Part shown: positions 1 to 7,645 of the stretch, piece by piece | Layout: each line of letters starts with the position of its first letter | Position numbering within the stretch: position 1 is the first letter of the stretch | Translations under genes and position numbers: made by a program | Source of the DNA: Tissierella sp. Yu-01 | GTDB lineage: Bacteria > Bacillota > Clostridia > Tissierellales > Tissierellaceae | Assembly: GCF_029537395.1 (NCBI RefSeq) | Contig: NZ_CP120677.1 | Location: 1,984,001 to 2,048,000, forward strand | Reading direction: 5' to 3' | DNA length: 64,000 nucleotides | Notes under the pieces: generated by a model | What the model saw: the letters and a program-made list of their open reading frames with translations, nothing else | What the model was told of the DNA's origin: nothing | Database searches by the model: none

Positions 1-67
1 GTATACTATTCTTAGAATTTTCATGCAAGAATACATAAAAGTGGTTAAAACATGCATATATATTTCG

Positions 68-96
68 TTTACAAGTATTGGTATTTGGGGTAAACT
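68..96 (+). promoter_or_regulatory. Candidate sigma-A promoter of the M29 aminopeptidase gene
   Basis: A -35 box TTTACA (68-73) and a -10 box TAAACT (91-96) are separated by exactly 17 bp. Transcription would start near 103, just ahead of the ribosome binding site at about 114-119. This supports translation from the ATG at 128 and argues against the upstream in-frame ATG at 23. Confidence 0.5.
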
Positions 97-127
97 ATAT
101 TTACAATTAATGCGAGGTGAAAGTAAT

Positions 128-1363
128 ATGGAAAAGTTTGAGCATAAGTTAAATGAGTATGCAAAATTGACAATTGAAGTAGGTATAAATCTTCAAAAAG
201 ATCAACCATTGGTGATTTCAGCACCTGTAGAAGGAGTAGAGTTTGTACGTCTTTTAGCTAAATATGCTTATGAAGCTGGTGCCAATGATGTATTTATAAA
301 TTGGTCAGATGATACTCTAACTAAATTAAAATATGAGAATGCTCCATTTGAAGTATTTGAGGATTTCCCTAAGTGGAAACAAGATACAATGATTTACTAT
401 GCTGAAAAAGGGGCAGGTTTTATATCCATTCATTCAGATGACCCAGAGCTTTTAAAGGATATTGACCCTAAGAAAATAGCAGTAGCAAACAAAGCATCAG
501 GTATTGGTATGAAAGAATTTCGTAAGTATACTATGAATGATATAAATTCATGGTGCGTTATTTCTATACCTACTAAAAAATGGGCAAGTAGAGTGTTTAA
601 GGATGTAGATGAAGAAACAGCTGTTGAGATGTTATGGGATGCAATATTTAAGGCAACAAGAATGGATCTTGATAACCCAGTAGAAGCTTGGAAGGAACAT
701 GTTAAATCACTAGAGGATAGAAGTACATTCTTAAATGAGAAGGAATTCAAAACTCTTCATTTCACATCATCTAACGGTACTGATTTAGTTATAGACCTAC
801 CAGAAGGACATATATGGCAAGGTGGCGCAAGTAAAAACATAAAAGGCATTCAATTTGTGGCAAATATGCCTACAGAAGAAGTATTTACACTACCACATAA
901 GAATGGGGTAAACGGCGTTGTTTACAGCACAAAACCTTTAAATTATGGCGGAAACTTAATCGATGATTTTAAAGTCGAGTTTAAGGAAGGTAAAGTTGTA
1001 AATTTTGAAGCTAAAGTTGGTCATGAGATACTAAAAGATTTACTTGATATAGATGATGGCGCTAAATACTTAGGAGAAGTTGCCTTAGTTCCTTACAGCT
1101 CACCTATATCCCAAGCAAATATAGTATTTTTAAATACATTATTTGATGAAAACGCCAGCTGTCACCTAGCCTTTGGAAGGGCATATCCTACTTCCATTAA
1201 AAATGGAGAAAAAATGTCAGATGACGAACTTTCTAAATTAGGTGTAAATAACTCTCTTACCCATGAGGATTTTATGATAGGTTCAGAGGACTTATCCATC
1301 ATAGGAGAAACAAAAGACGGAGAGAAAATTCAGATATTTAAAGATGGAGAATGGGCAATATAA
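128..1363 (+). CDS. M29-family metalloaminopeptidase
   Basis: A 411-residue cytosolic aminopeptidase of the AmpS/PepS/PepT (M29) family, which removes N-terminal residues from peptides using a two-metal centre. The C-terminal half carries the family's conserved metal-binding stretches, including EEVFTLPH, LFDENASCHLAFG and a late THEDFMIGS block. The ATG at 128 is chosen because it follows a GAGGTGA ribosome binding site; the longer in-frame start at 23 would precede the promoter and give an untypical hydrophobic leader. The gene is monocistronic and converges on the TRAP/ATP-grasp unit across a shared terminator. It probably serves peptide turnover in an amino-acid-using fermenter. Family assignment is firm; substrate preference is unknown. 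Confidence 0.9.
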   Translation: MEKFEHKLNEYAKLTIEVGINLQKDQPLVISAPVEGVEFVRLLAKYAYEAGANDVFINWSDDTLTKLKYENAPFEVFEDFPKWKQDTMIYYAEKGAGFISIHSDDPELLKDIDPKKIAVANKASGIGMKEFRKYTMNDINSWCVISIPTKKWASRVFKDVDEETAVEMLWDAIFKATRMDLDNPVEAWKEHVKSLEDRSTFLNEKEFKTLHFTSSNGTDLVIDLPEGHIWQGGASKNIKGIQFVANMPTEEVFTLPHKNGVNGVVYSTKPLNYGGNLIDDFKVEFKEGKVVNFEAKVGHEILKDLLDIDDGAKYLGEVALVPYSSPISQANIVFLNTLFDENASCHLAFGRAYPTSIKNGEKMSDDELSKLGVNNSLTHEDFMIGSEDLSIIGETKDGEKIQIFKDGEWAI

Positions 1364-1365
1364 TT

Positions 1366-1393
1366 AAAACCACGGTTTAACCGTGGTTTTTTG
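1366..1393. terminator. Bidirectional intrinsic terminator
   Basis: AAAACCACGG and CCGTGGTTTT form a 10-bp stem around a TTTAA loop, followed by T residues on the plus strand and A residues before it. It lies between two convergent genes and can serve both. Confidence 0.85.
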
Positions 1394-1395
1394 TT

Positions 1396-1650
1396 CTAAT
1401 CATCGATGGATAGGCTATGATCACCTACTATATAGGAAGAAATAAGGCCCGATAGTATTGCTAAGGCTGCTGCTCTAATAAATATTGGCATTACAATATC
1501 TTTAGCGTTAACGGCTAATATTTCACCTGCATTACCTCCTATTATTAAAGCTAATATGAACATAGCAAAAACAATTCCTCCACCCAATACTGCTGTTAAA
1601 ATAAGTATACTGAAAATTGAATTCAATATATTGCCTGACTTTTCTTTCAT
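1396..1650 (-). CDS. Small two-helix membrane protein, unknown
   Basis: An 84-residue protein with two hydrophobic segments (about residues 13-37 and 58-76) and no family I recognise. The start at 1650 is chosen because AGGAGGGAG lies directly upstream; the longer in-frame ATG at 1671 would place that ribosome binding site inside the gene. It follows the TRAP permease gene by 10 bp in the same direction and is probably co-transcribed. TRAP systems need a small membrane subunit (DctQ, usually four helices), so this could be a reduced accessory subunit, but that is inference from position only. Confidence 0.6.
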   Translation of the reverse strand: MKEKSGNILNSIFSILILTAVLGGGIVFAMFILALIIGGNAGEILAVNAKDIVMPIFIRAAALAILSGLISSYIVGDHSLSIDD

Positions 1651-1660
1651 AATCTCCCTC

Positions 1661-3043
1661 CTATAATCCATTTGTTAAGAATGGAATTGGAAATATCCCT
1701 GCTAGAATGAAAATTGCAAATATTAAATGTGCAAATACCCAAACTATTGCCAAAATTGATGTCTCCTTCATCTTAGACTTTGCTATTCCCATAGCTGTAT
1801 ACATTGCCAAAGCCAGAGGGGGAGTCATCCCTTCCAAGGCACCGGTTATAGCAGGTAATATCGCTGCCGCTAATAGAGGATTTACACCTACTGCTGCAAG
1901 AGAACCAACAATCATTGCACCAAATATTGCTACCTGTGATGAGCCTGGCAAGAACATTCCTAAAAAAGTTGTAAATATAGGAAAGAAGAGTACCAATTGA
2001 AATCGAGACATGTTAAATGATGCTATATAATCTCCAAGGTTTGTACCTAAATTCACATCGCCAAAAATCTCTGATATACAATATGCAAAATATATAGTTG
2101 CAGAAACTGGTGTAATTTCCTTAATTCCCTTTTTAAATAAATTAAATAAATTTGATAAGCTTAGACCGCCTTCTATTTGATTACGGCCGATTATTAAAGA
2201 ATAAATAGCTGCTACACCAGGAGTAAAAAGTATTACAGAGCTGGAGAAAGCTTTAGCTCCATCTACTCCCAATCTACTAGTTATAAATGTTGAATTGAAC
2301 TTAAAGTCAAAGAAAAGTGGTATAAAGATTATTAGAGGAATTAATAAGGCTTTCCATCCATACCTAAAGGTTTCTTTTATGCTCGGGATATCGTCCTTAG
2401 AAACCGCTTCTACCTTATAATATCTACAGAATAAGTAAAGCGTAATTATTCTTTGTAATATGAACCAGATACCAACTCCCCAAACAACCATCCAAAATCC
2501 CGAAAGGGTATATTGCCCAGGAAAAATAGAATCAAGGACTCCAAATGCTAGTAAAATAGTGCCAGAAGGTGGTATCATTGGTCCTAATGAACTGGCTGAC
2601 ATCTCTACAGTTGCTGCCAATTCCCTTGGAAACTTTGTCTTAATCATTGCTGGTATTGTAAACACTCCTGTTGCAGCAACATTACCTGGGCCTGTACCTG
2701 ATAAAGCAGCCATAAATGCACTTGATATTAGTGCTACATAGCCAGCTCCACCTCTAAATCTTCCCACAATAGAGAGTATAAAGTCAATTATACTTGAAAC
2801 CACATTAGTCTGTCCTAAAATAAAGGCCAAGGACAAAAATGCTACTATAGCATAAAAAAGTGTATTTGTTGATGGCTTTACTAAATAATAAAATAACTTA
2901 TCCAGTTTACCCAGGAATAATACCATAGCTAAAAAACCAATGAACATAGCCTCATAAATAGGTCTTTTAAAGATTACAAACATCACAACAATAACTGCTA
3001 GTAATGCTATTAAGTATAGTAATTCAACTGGTAGCCCCAACAT
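1661..3043 (-). CDS. TRAP transporter large permease (DctM-like)
   Basis: A 460-residue, roughly 12-helix membrane protein of the TRAP large-subunit superfamily. Diagnostic features are the SGTGPGNVAATG loop followed by MSASSLGPMIPPSG, and the mirrored GSSQVAIFG...LEGMTPPLAL in the second half, reflecting the internal repeat of the family. Translation starts at 3043 behind AAGGAGG; the upstream ATG at 3064 precedes that site. No solute-binding protein (DctP) is in the window, so the substrate is unknown. The gene overlaps the end of the ATP-grasp gene by about 20 bp, which implies translational coupling and a linked function, perhaps uptake or export of an amino acid or peptide handled by the ligase. 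Confidence 0.85.
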   Translation of the reverse strand: MLGLPVELLYLIALLAVIVVMFVIFKRPIYEAMFIGFLAMVLFLGKLDKLFYYLVKPSTNTLFYAIVAFLSLAFILGQTNVVSSIIDFILSIVGRFRGGAGYVALISSAFMAALSGTGPGNVAATGVFTIPAMIKTKFPRELAATVEMSASSLGPMIPPSGTILLAFGVLDSIFPGQYTLSGFWMVVWGVGIWFILQRIITLYLFCRYYKVEAVSKDDIPSIKETFRYGWKALLIPLIIFIPLFFDFKFNSTFITSRLGVDGAKAFSSSVILFTPGVAAIYSLIIGRNQIEGGLSLSNLFNLFKKGIKEITPVSATIYFAYCISEIFGDVNLGTNLGDYIASFNMSRFQLVLFFPIFTTFLGMFLPGSSQVAIFGAMIVGSLAAVGVNPLLAAAILPAITGALEGMTPPLALAMYTAMGIAKSKMKETSILAIVWVFAHLIFAIFILAGIFPIPFLTNGL

Positions 3044-4046
3044 AGAATTCCTCCTTCTTCTCATTATCTACCCGAGATTTTTCTATGGCAAGTCTTACCA
3101 TCTTATCTATTAAATCTTCATAAGTATATCCTGCTACCTTAGCCATTCTAGGAAAGTCGCTATAATTTGGCTGCATACCTGGTAGTGTATTTATTTCAAT
3201 GAAATTAGGTATGTTGTTTTCATCCAATCTCACATCGATCCTTGCATATTCATTACACCCTAAAGCCTTATATGCTCTTTTAGCATAATCTCTAATCTTT
3301 TCAGCAATTTCAACATCAATTTCTGCTGGACAGACTATTCCTACTGCATCCTTCGCTTTTATATCTACTGTCATCAATCCATCCTTATTTTTATCATCAT
3401 ATAATATCTCTAATATTGGTAATACTTCTGGGTCATCATTACCCAGCACTCCAACAGTAAACTCCCTACCACTGACAAATTCTTCAACTAATGCTGGTTG
3501 ATCGAATATTCCTATAATTTCTTTAACCTTCTTTTTAAGAGAATCCTCATTAAATACTACACTATCATTTGAAATTCCTAGACTTGAACCCTCATGTTCC
3601 GGTTTTACTATTAATGGATATCTTAAATGTTTCTCTATTTCCTCTTCTCCAGTGTAGAACACTTGGAATTGTGGAGTAGGTATGTTTGCACTTCTAAATA
3701 ATCTTTTGCTTATTTGCTTATGTAAACCTAAGATTTGGGTTGATAAGCTAGACCCAACAAATGGTATATGTTGTAATTCAAGCATAGCAACAACATTAGC
3801 CTGTTGCCTTTTATTGGTTATACCTGTACAAGCATTGAATATTACGTCTAAATCCTTTATTCTGGAAATTCTTTGTAATAGATCAAAGGTTGCAGGAAAC
3901 AACGTAACTTTGTGCCCTTTACTAAATAGAGCCTTTTCTATGGCCTTTACAGTTACATTCATCTGTATAGCTCCATGAGGGTTCAATTCCTCCATGTTCT
4001 TATTACTTGTCTCCATTTTTGTGTACAATAGTCCAACATGTAACAT
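3024..4046 (-). CDS. D-Ala-D-Ala ligase-like ATP-grasp enzyme
   Basis: A 340-residue ATP-grasp ligase related to D-alanine-D-alanine ligase. The ATP-grasp core is visible: LIVKPEHEGSSLGI for the central glycine-rich segment, EEFVSGREFTVGV, and the metal-binding C terminus ARIDVR...FIEINTLPGM. The N-terminal HGxxGEDG signature of true Ddl is replaced by FNACTGITNKRQQAN, so the substrate may differ. The start is at 4046 behind AAGGAGGAATGTT. It heads a unit with a TRAP permease and a small membrane protein and so looks more like a dipeptide or specialised ligase system than housekeeping Ddl, although a divergent Ddl cannot be excluded. Confidence 0.8.
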   Translation of the reverse strand: MLHVGLLYTKMETSNKNMEELNPHGAIQMNVTVKAIEKALFSKGHKVTLFPATFDLLQRISRIKDLDVIFNACTGITNKRQQANVVAMLELQHIPFVGSSLSTQILGLHKQISKRLFRSANIPTPQFQVFYTGEEEIEKHLRYPLIVKPEHEGSSLGISNDSVVFNEDSLKKKVKEIIGIFDQPALVEEFVSGREFTVGVLGNDDPEVLPILEILYDDKNKDGLMTVDIKAKDAVGIVCPAEIDVEIAEKIRDYAKRAYKALGCNEYARIDVRLDENNIPNFIEINTLPGMQPNYSDFPRMAKVAGYTYEDLIDKMVRLAIEKSRVDNEKKEEFYVGATS

Positions 4047-4401
4047 AACATTCCTCCTTATAATATTTAGTTTTTTATTTGATTTCAATTTGGAATAAGG
4101 TTTGAAACTTCCTATAAGTATAAAAATAAAGTATAAGTAAAGCTTCTAAAGAAGCGTTAGATGTCGCTTTTTTTGTTACTCATTAACGAAAAGTTCTATA
4201 TTAATAATTAGAAGAGTAGAACTTTTTTCTATTCGTAATAAAAAAAGACTATGGGAAACCATAGTCCAAAAGGACGACATTAAAAGGATTATTTAGATAA
4301 TCGGTTTGCCCATATTTATATTTAAACATGTACTATTAAAAAATATAACTCACTATTCTATAATACTACACTTATCCAAATATTGCAAACAACTAGTTAG
4401 A
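4047..4401. other. Intergenic region with three hairpins
   Basis: This 355-bp gap has no credible gene. On the minus strand, reading from the FMN reductase, it holds a perfect terminator (arms GACTATGG/CCATAGTC at 4247-4266, then a T-run). A second AT-rich hairpin with arms AAAAGTTCTA/TAGAACTTTT at 4189-4226 is followed by Ts on the plus strand. Short repeats AAGCTTCT/AGAAGC near 4141-4155 precede the ATP-grasp promoter region. No convincing -35/-10 pair was identified for the ATP-grasp operon. Confidence 0.5.
4247..4266 (-). terminator. Terminator of the FMN reductase gene
   Basis: An 8-bp perfect stem (GACTATGG with CCATAGTC) and a four-base loop, followed on the minus strand by seven T residues. 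It lies about 135 bp beyond the FMN reductase stop codon. Confidence 0.8.
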
Positions 4402-4944
4402 TTATTTCAATTTTTCAATCCATTGCATAAATTTAGCTACTACCTTGTCAAGATACTTAATCGTTCTTTTATCTATAAACTTGTTTTCCTCATCAAAATA
4501 CTCTTGTACATTGGGTATCAGTACATGAGTGCTAGGTAAATTTAATGCCATAACTCCAGGTGAATTTAAAATTTGCGTTAAATGGGACTGGCATCTTGCA
4601 GTTCCTACATTTCCATTAGAAGCACCTATTATAAATACAGGCTTGTTAACGAGAACTCTATCAACTCTAGAACACCAATCCAAAGCATTCTTTAATCCCC
4701 CTGGTATGGAATGGTTGTATTCAGGAGTTACGAAAATGACGCCATAACTTTCCTTTATTCTCCTTTTAAATTCCTTCACCTCAATCGGTGGATTACTTTC
4801 TAGATCCTCATTAAATAATGGTAGCTTATCTATTGGTATAATCTCCATATTTACGTTATCCTTGTATCTTTCAATAATAAACTCAGCTATTTTTTTATTA
4901 TATGATTCTTTTCTTAAGCTACCTACAATTACAGCTATATCCAT
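4402..4944 (-). CDS. NADPH-dependent FMN reductase family protein
   Basis: A 180-residue flavodoxin-fold reductase. It opens with AVIVGSLRKESYNKKIA, the FMN phosphate-binding loop of this family, and carries the second flavin loop TPEYNHSIPGGLKNALDW at about residues 73-90. Such enzymes reduce FMN, quinones or azo compounds with NAD(P)H in the cytosol. Length is normal for the family. The ribosome binding site is AGGAGGGG. It appears monocistronic; its neighbours are a MerR regulator upstream (same strand, separated by a terminator) and the ATP-grasp unit downstream. Confidence 0.85.
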   Translation of the reverse strand: MDIAVIVGSLRKESYNKKIAEFIIERYKDNVNMEIIPIDKLPLFNEDLESNPPIEVKEFKRRIKESYGVIFVTPEYNHSIPGGLKNALDWCSRVDRVLVNKPVFIIGASNGNVGTARCQSHLTQILNSPGVMALNLPSTHVLIPNVQEYFDEENKFIDKRTIKYLDKVVAKFMQWIEKLK

Positions 4945-5028
4945 ATAAACCCCTCCTATTTACTACCCTATTAATATATACCCAATATTTAACATCTACT
5001 AAACCTTAATAAATATTATGAGGATAGG

Positions 5029-5068
5029 AAAAGTCAACTAACTAGATTTACATCTGTAGTTGACTTTT
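5029..5068 (-). terminator. Terminator of the MerR/TipAS regulator gene
   Basis: Arms AAAAGTCAACTA and TAGTTGACTTTT form a 12-bp stem just past the regulator's stop codon. The T-tract lies in the distal arm itself. Confidence 0.75.
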
Positions 5069-5075
5069 AATATTT

Positions 5076-5843
5076 TTATTTATTTCTTCTTCCTGTGTAG
5101 ATAAATATTGCATCTCTTAACAACTCAGCTACGCCTTCTTTTTCATCATCATAATATGCCTTAAATCTCTCATCATCTACATACATTTGTGCTAAATTAG
5201 CATGAGCTTCCTTATCATAGGTGCCCCAAGACATTGTTATCCACTCTTTGTGCAATTCTGCTGCTTTTTGAGCAAGGTCGCTTGAAGGATCTCTATGATT
5301 CATAGCTTGACCTAAATAGAACTTAATCTGTGAAGCTAATTCATTTAGCTTATTGAACTCTTCTTGAGTCATATTTTTAAATCTTTCATTGGATTTCTCA
5401 ACAACGTCCTTACCATATCTTTCTCTTATTTCTTCACCAAACTTTTCTTCATTTTCTTCTAATAGTTTATCTTTAAAGCCTTCAAATTTTTCTTTATCAT
5501 TCATACCTATTTTCCCCTCCTTATGGGCTAATGTCTTTTCAACATTATTAATTAATAGTTCTATTTTATACTTTTCCTCCAGGAGCCTCATACGATGTTC
5601 TCTGAGGGCAGCCTTTTCATCAAAATCGCCTGACATAATGATTTCCTTTATTGTCGCCAATTCTAATCCTAACTCCCTATAAAACATAATTTGCTGCAAC
5701 TTATCAACCTCATTCTGACCATATATACGATACCCTGATGAATTGATTCTTGCCGGCTTTAGAATTCCAATTTCATCATAATATCTTAAGGTTCTTGTGC
5801 TTACACCAGCTAAACTAGCCAATTTCTTTACTGTATATTCCAT
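5076..5843 (-). CDS. MerR-family regulator with TipAS ligand domain
   Basis: A 255-residue regulator. Residues 1-70 form the MerR winged helix-turn-helix (KKLASLAGVSTRTLRYYDEIGIL...GYRIY), followed by a coiled coil (about 75-115) and a C-terminal TipAS-type domain with the usual WITMSWGTYDKEAHANLAQMY region. TipAL/Mta-type proteins bind drug-like ligands and activate genes by twisting a promoter with an over-long spacer. The nearby palindrome at 5873-5887 suggests autoregulation. The divergent neighbour encodes an old yellow enzyme, a plausible detoxification target, though control of that gene is inference. Confidence 0.85.
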   Translation of the reverse strand: MEYTVKKLASLAGVSTRTLRYYDEIGILKPARINSSGYRIYGQNEVDKLQQIMFYRELGLELATIKEIIMSGDFDEKAALREHRMRLLEEKYKIELLINNVEKTLAHKEGKIGMNDKEKFEGFKDKLLEENEEKFGEEIRERYGKDVVEKSNERFKNMTQEEFNKLNELASQIKFYLGQAMNHRDPSSDLAQKAAELHKEWITMSWGTYDKEAHANLAQMYVDDERFKAYYDDEKEGVAELLRDAIFIYTGRRNK

Positions 5844-5872
5844 CGAATCATCTCCTAAGAATAATATACACC

Positions 5873-5887
5873 TTTACGTTACGTCAA
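5873..5887. promoter_or_regulatory. MerR-type operator palindrome
   Basis: TTTACGTTACGTCAA has the palindromic form TTnACGTnACGTnAA and includes a TTGACG -35 box for the regulator gene on the minus strand. A TATTCT hexamer lies 18 bp further on, but it sits so close to the ribosome binding site that the true -10 box is uncertain. Operators of this shape between the promoter boxes are typical of MerR regulators. Confidence 0.6.
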
Positions 5888-5962
5888 TGTCAATAAAATA
5901 AAATATTTTAGTGATAAATTTTCAACTTTAGTGGTAAGTATATTCAAAAGGAGAGTGATTAC

Positions 5963-6979
5963 TTGAAAAGTTTAAGTACGTTTAAATTAAAGGATATGGA
6001 GCTAAAAAATAGAATTATTATGCCTCCAATGTGTATGTACTCAGCAGATGAGGATGGTATGGTAAAGGATTTTCATATAAACCATTATGTCACAAGAGCG
6101 GTTGGCGGAGTTGGGTTGATAATTCTTGAAGCTACAGCAGTCACACCTAATGGAAGAATCAGCAGTAATGATTTGGGAATTTGGTCAGATGACCATATTA
6201 ATGGCCTGAAGAATATTGTTGACAAGTCTAAAGTTTATGGCGCTAAAATGGGAATACAGCTTGCACATGCAGGAAGAAAATGTGAATCCAATGATGAATT
6301 CATAGTAGCACCATCACCTATTGAATTTAGCGATGAATACAGAATCCCAATGGAATTAGATAATGATGGAATAAAAGAAATAGTAGGTCAGTTCAAAGAT
6401 GCAGCTAAACGCGCCGATGCAGCAGGATTTCATATGATTGAAATACATGGTGCCCATGGATATTTGATCAATGAATTTCTATCGCCTTTAGCTAATAAAA
6501 GAAGTGATGAATATGGAGGAAGTCGTGAAAACAGAGTTAGGTTCTTAAAGGAAATAATAGCAGCTATTAAAGAAGTATGGCCGAACAACAAGCCAATAGG
6601 GCTCCGTGTATCTGCTGATGATTATACCGAAGGAGGAATTGATAAAGAAGAAATAGTAGAAATAGTCAATCTAGTAAAAGATGATATAGATATGGTACAT
6701 GTCAGTAGCGGTGGTGTAGTGAGAGCTAGAATAAACGCCTTTCCTGGCTATCAGGTTACCCATGCTGAAACTATAAAAAGCGAATGTCACATACCAACCA
6801 TCGCTGTTGGACTAATTGAAGATTATGATCATATAGAAGAAATTATCTCCAATGGAAGGGCTGACTTAGTTGCATTAGGTAGAGCACTTTTGAGAAATCC
6901 TTATCTGGTTTTAAATATGGCTTATAAAAATGGAATAAAAGACTTTTCACCTATACAATATGAAAGAGGATTTTTCTAA
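5963..6979 (+). CDS. namA: NADPH dehydrogenase, old yellow enzyme (YqjM/NamA type)
   Basis: A 338-residue FMN-dependent TIM-barrel oxidoreductase. It shows the YqjM-class N terminus RIIMPPMCMYS with the class-specific cysteine, the QLAHAGRK segment, and EIHGAHGYLINEFLSPLANKR with the catalytic His pair region, ending with the flavin-phosphate motif DLVALGRALLRNP. YqjM enzymes reduce alpha,beta-unsaturated carbonyls and nitro-compounds and respond to electrophilic stress. The start is a TTG behind AAAGGAGAGTG. It is divergent from the MerR/TipAS regulator. Length is normal. Confidence 0.9.
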   Translation: MKSLSTFKLKDMELKNRIIMPPMCMYSADEDGMVKDFHINHYVTRAVGGVGLIILEATAVTPNGRISSNDLGIWSDDHINGLKNIVDKSKVYGAKMGIQLAHAGRKCESNDEFIVAPSPIEFSDEYRIPMELDNDGIKEIVGQFKDAAKRADAAGFHMIEIHGAHGYLINEFLSPLANKRSDEYGGSRENRVRFLKEIIAAIKEVWPNNKPIGLRVSADDYTEGGIDKEEIVEIVNLVKDDIDMVHVSSGGVVRARINAFPGYQVTHAETIKSECHIPTIAVGLIEDYDHIEEIISNGRADLVALGRALLRNPYLVLNMAYKNGIKDFSPIQYERGFF

Positions 6980-6994
6980 AATCCTCTTTCATAT
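6958..6994. terminator. Bidirectional terminator between namA and ECF S gene
   Basis: A 14-bp perfect stem (ATATGAAAGAGGAT with its complement) contains the stop codons of both convergent genes. The coding sequences end inside the hairpin. Confidence 0.8.
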
Positions 6995-7486
6995 GTTAAT
7001 TCTACTCTGCTTTAATGCTTTGAAAAATATAATTGATGTTACTGCTCCAAATAACCCCTGCATTAAATTACCAGGTATGCCTACGATTGCCGCTTTAGCT
7101 CCATACATAAATATTTCCGCTAAATAATATCCTAAGGCCATCCATATACCGCCTATTACAGTAGCTAATAGAGGCACTCTTTTCCCAACTCTAGTTTCTA
7201 ATATTGCACCTGCTATATAACCTTCCAATCCTTTTACTATTAAAGTAATTGGAGCGTAGTGAGTATATCCCGCTAAAATGTCTGCAAAAGATGATCCTAA
7301 CCCTCCAACAATTAAACCACCCTTTTTGCCTAAAAGAAGTGCTGCTACAAACACTACCATATCACCCAGGTTTAGATATCCATTTGTAGCAATGGTAGGA
7401 ATTCTAATAACCATAGTCATAACAGTGGTCATGGCAATTAACAATGCATATTTTACTAATAATCTAACTTTTTCATTATTTTTCAT
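6989..7486 (-). CDS. ECF transporter S component, substrate unknown
   Basis: A 165-residue integral membrane protein with about five to six hydrophobic helices. The N-terminal helix followed by IRIPTIATNGYLNLGDMVVF and GLGSSFADILAGYTHYAP is typical of energy-coupling-factor S components, which capture a vitamin or nucleobase-like substrate and share a common ATPase module encoded elsewhere. The ATG at 7486 is chosen because GGAGGGG precedes it; an in-frame TTG at 7501 overlaps that site. No riboswitch was recognised in the leader, so the substrate cannot be assigned. Confidence 0.8.
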   Translation of the reverse strand: MKNNEKVRLLVKYALLIAMTTVMTMVIRIPTIATNGYLNLGDMVVFVAALLLGKKGGLIVGGLGSSFADILAGYTHYAPITLIVKGLEGYIAGAILETRVGKRVPLLATVIGGIWMALGYYLAEIFMYGAKAAIVGIPGNLMQGLFGAVTSIIFFKALKQSRINI

Positions 7487-7549
7487 TGATAACCCCTCCA
7501 AATGTGTATTGGTACAATTTCAAACCGTTATGTAACTGTATCTATTATC

Positions 7550-7578
7550 AGCATAACACTTTTGGAATGAACTTACAA
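7550..7578 (-). promoter_or_regulatory. Promoter of the ECF S-component gene
   Basis: On the minus strand TTGTAA (7578-7573) and TATGCT (7555-7550) are spaced by 17 bp. The predicted leader is about 55 nt and contains GTTATG/CATAAC arms that could pair, but no recognised riboswitch. Confidence 0.6.
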
Positions 7579-7595
7579 TAGTTTATTAAAAAAAA

Positions 7596-7622
7596 GGTAC
7601 GATTCGTAACTAGAATCATACC
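7596..7622 (-). terminator. Terminator of the MATE exporter gene
   Basis: A 10-bp stem (GGTATGATTC with GAATCGTACC, one G-U pair) is followed by eight or more T residues on the minus strand, shortly after the MATE stop codon. Confidence 0.85.
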
Positions 7623-7645
7623 TTTTTAACTAAAATAATATATTT

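Noticed and set aside
23-127. Upstream start of the M29 aminopeptidase giving 35 more residues
   Set aside because: It precedes the likely promoter and has no ribosome binding site; the ATG at 128 has a good GAGGTGA.
4241-4320. GGGCAAACC on the minus strand, like the start of a cyclic di-GMP-I riboswitch
   Set aside because: The following GGACGCAAAGCC-type segment and tetraloop-receptor pairing are missing, and the sequence lies downstream of the FMN reductase with a plain terminator.
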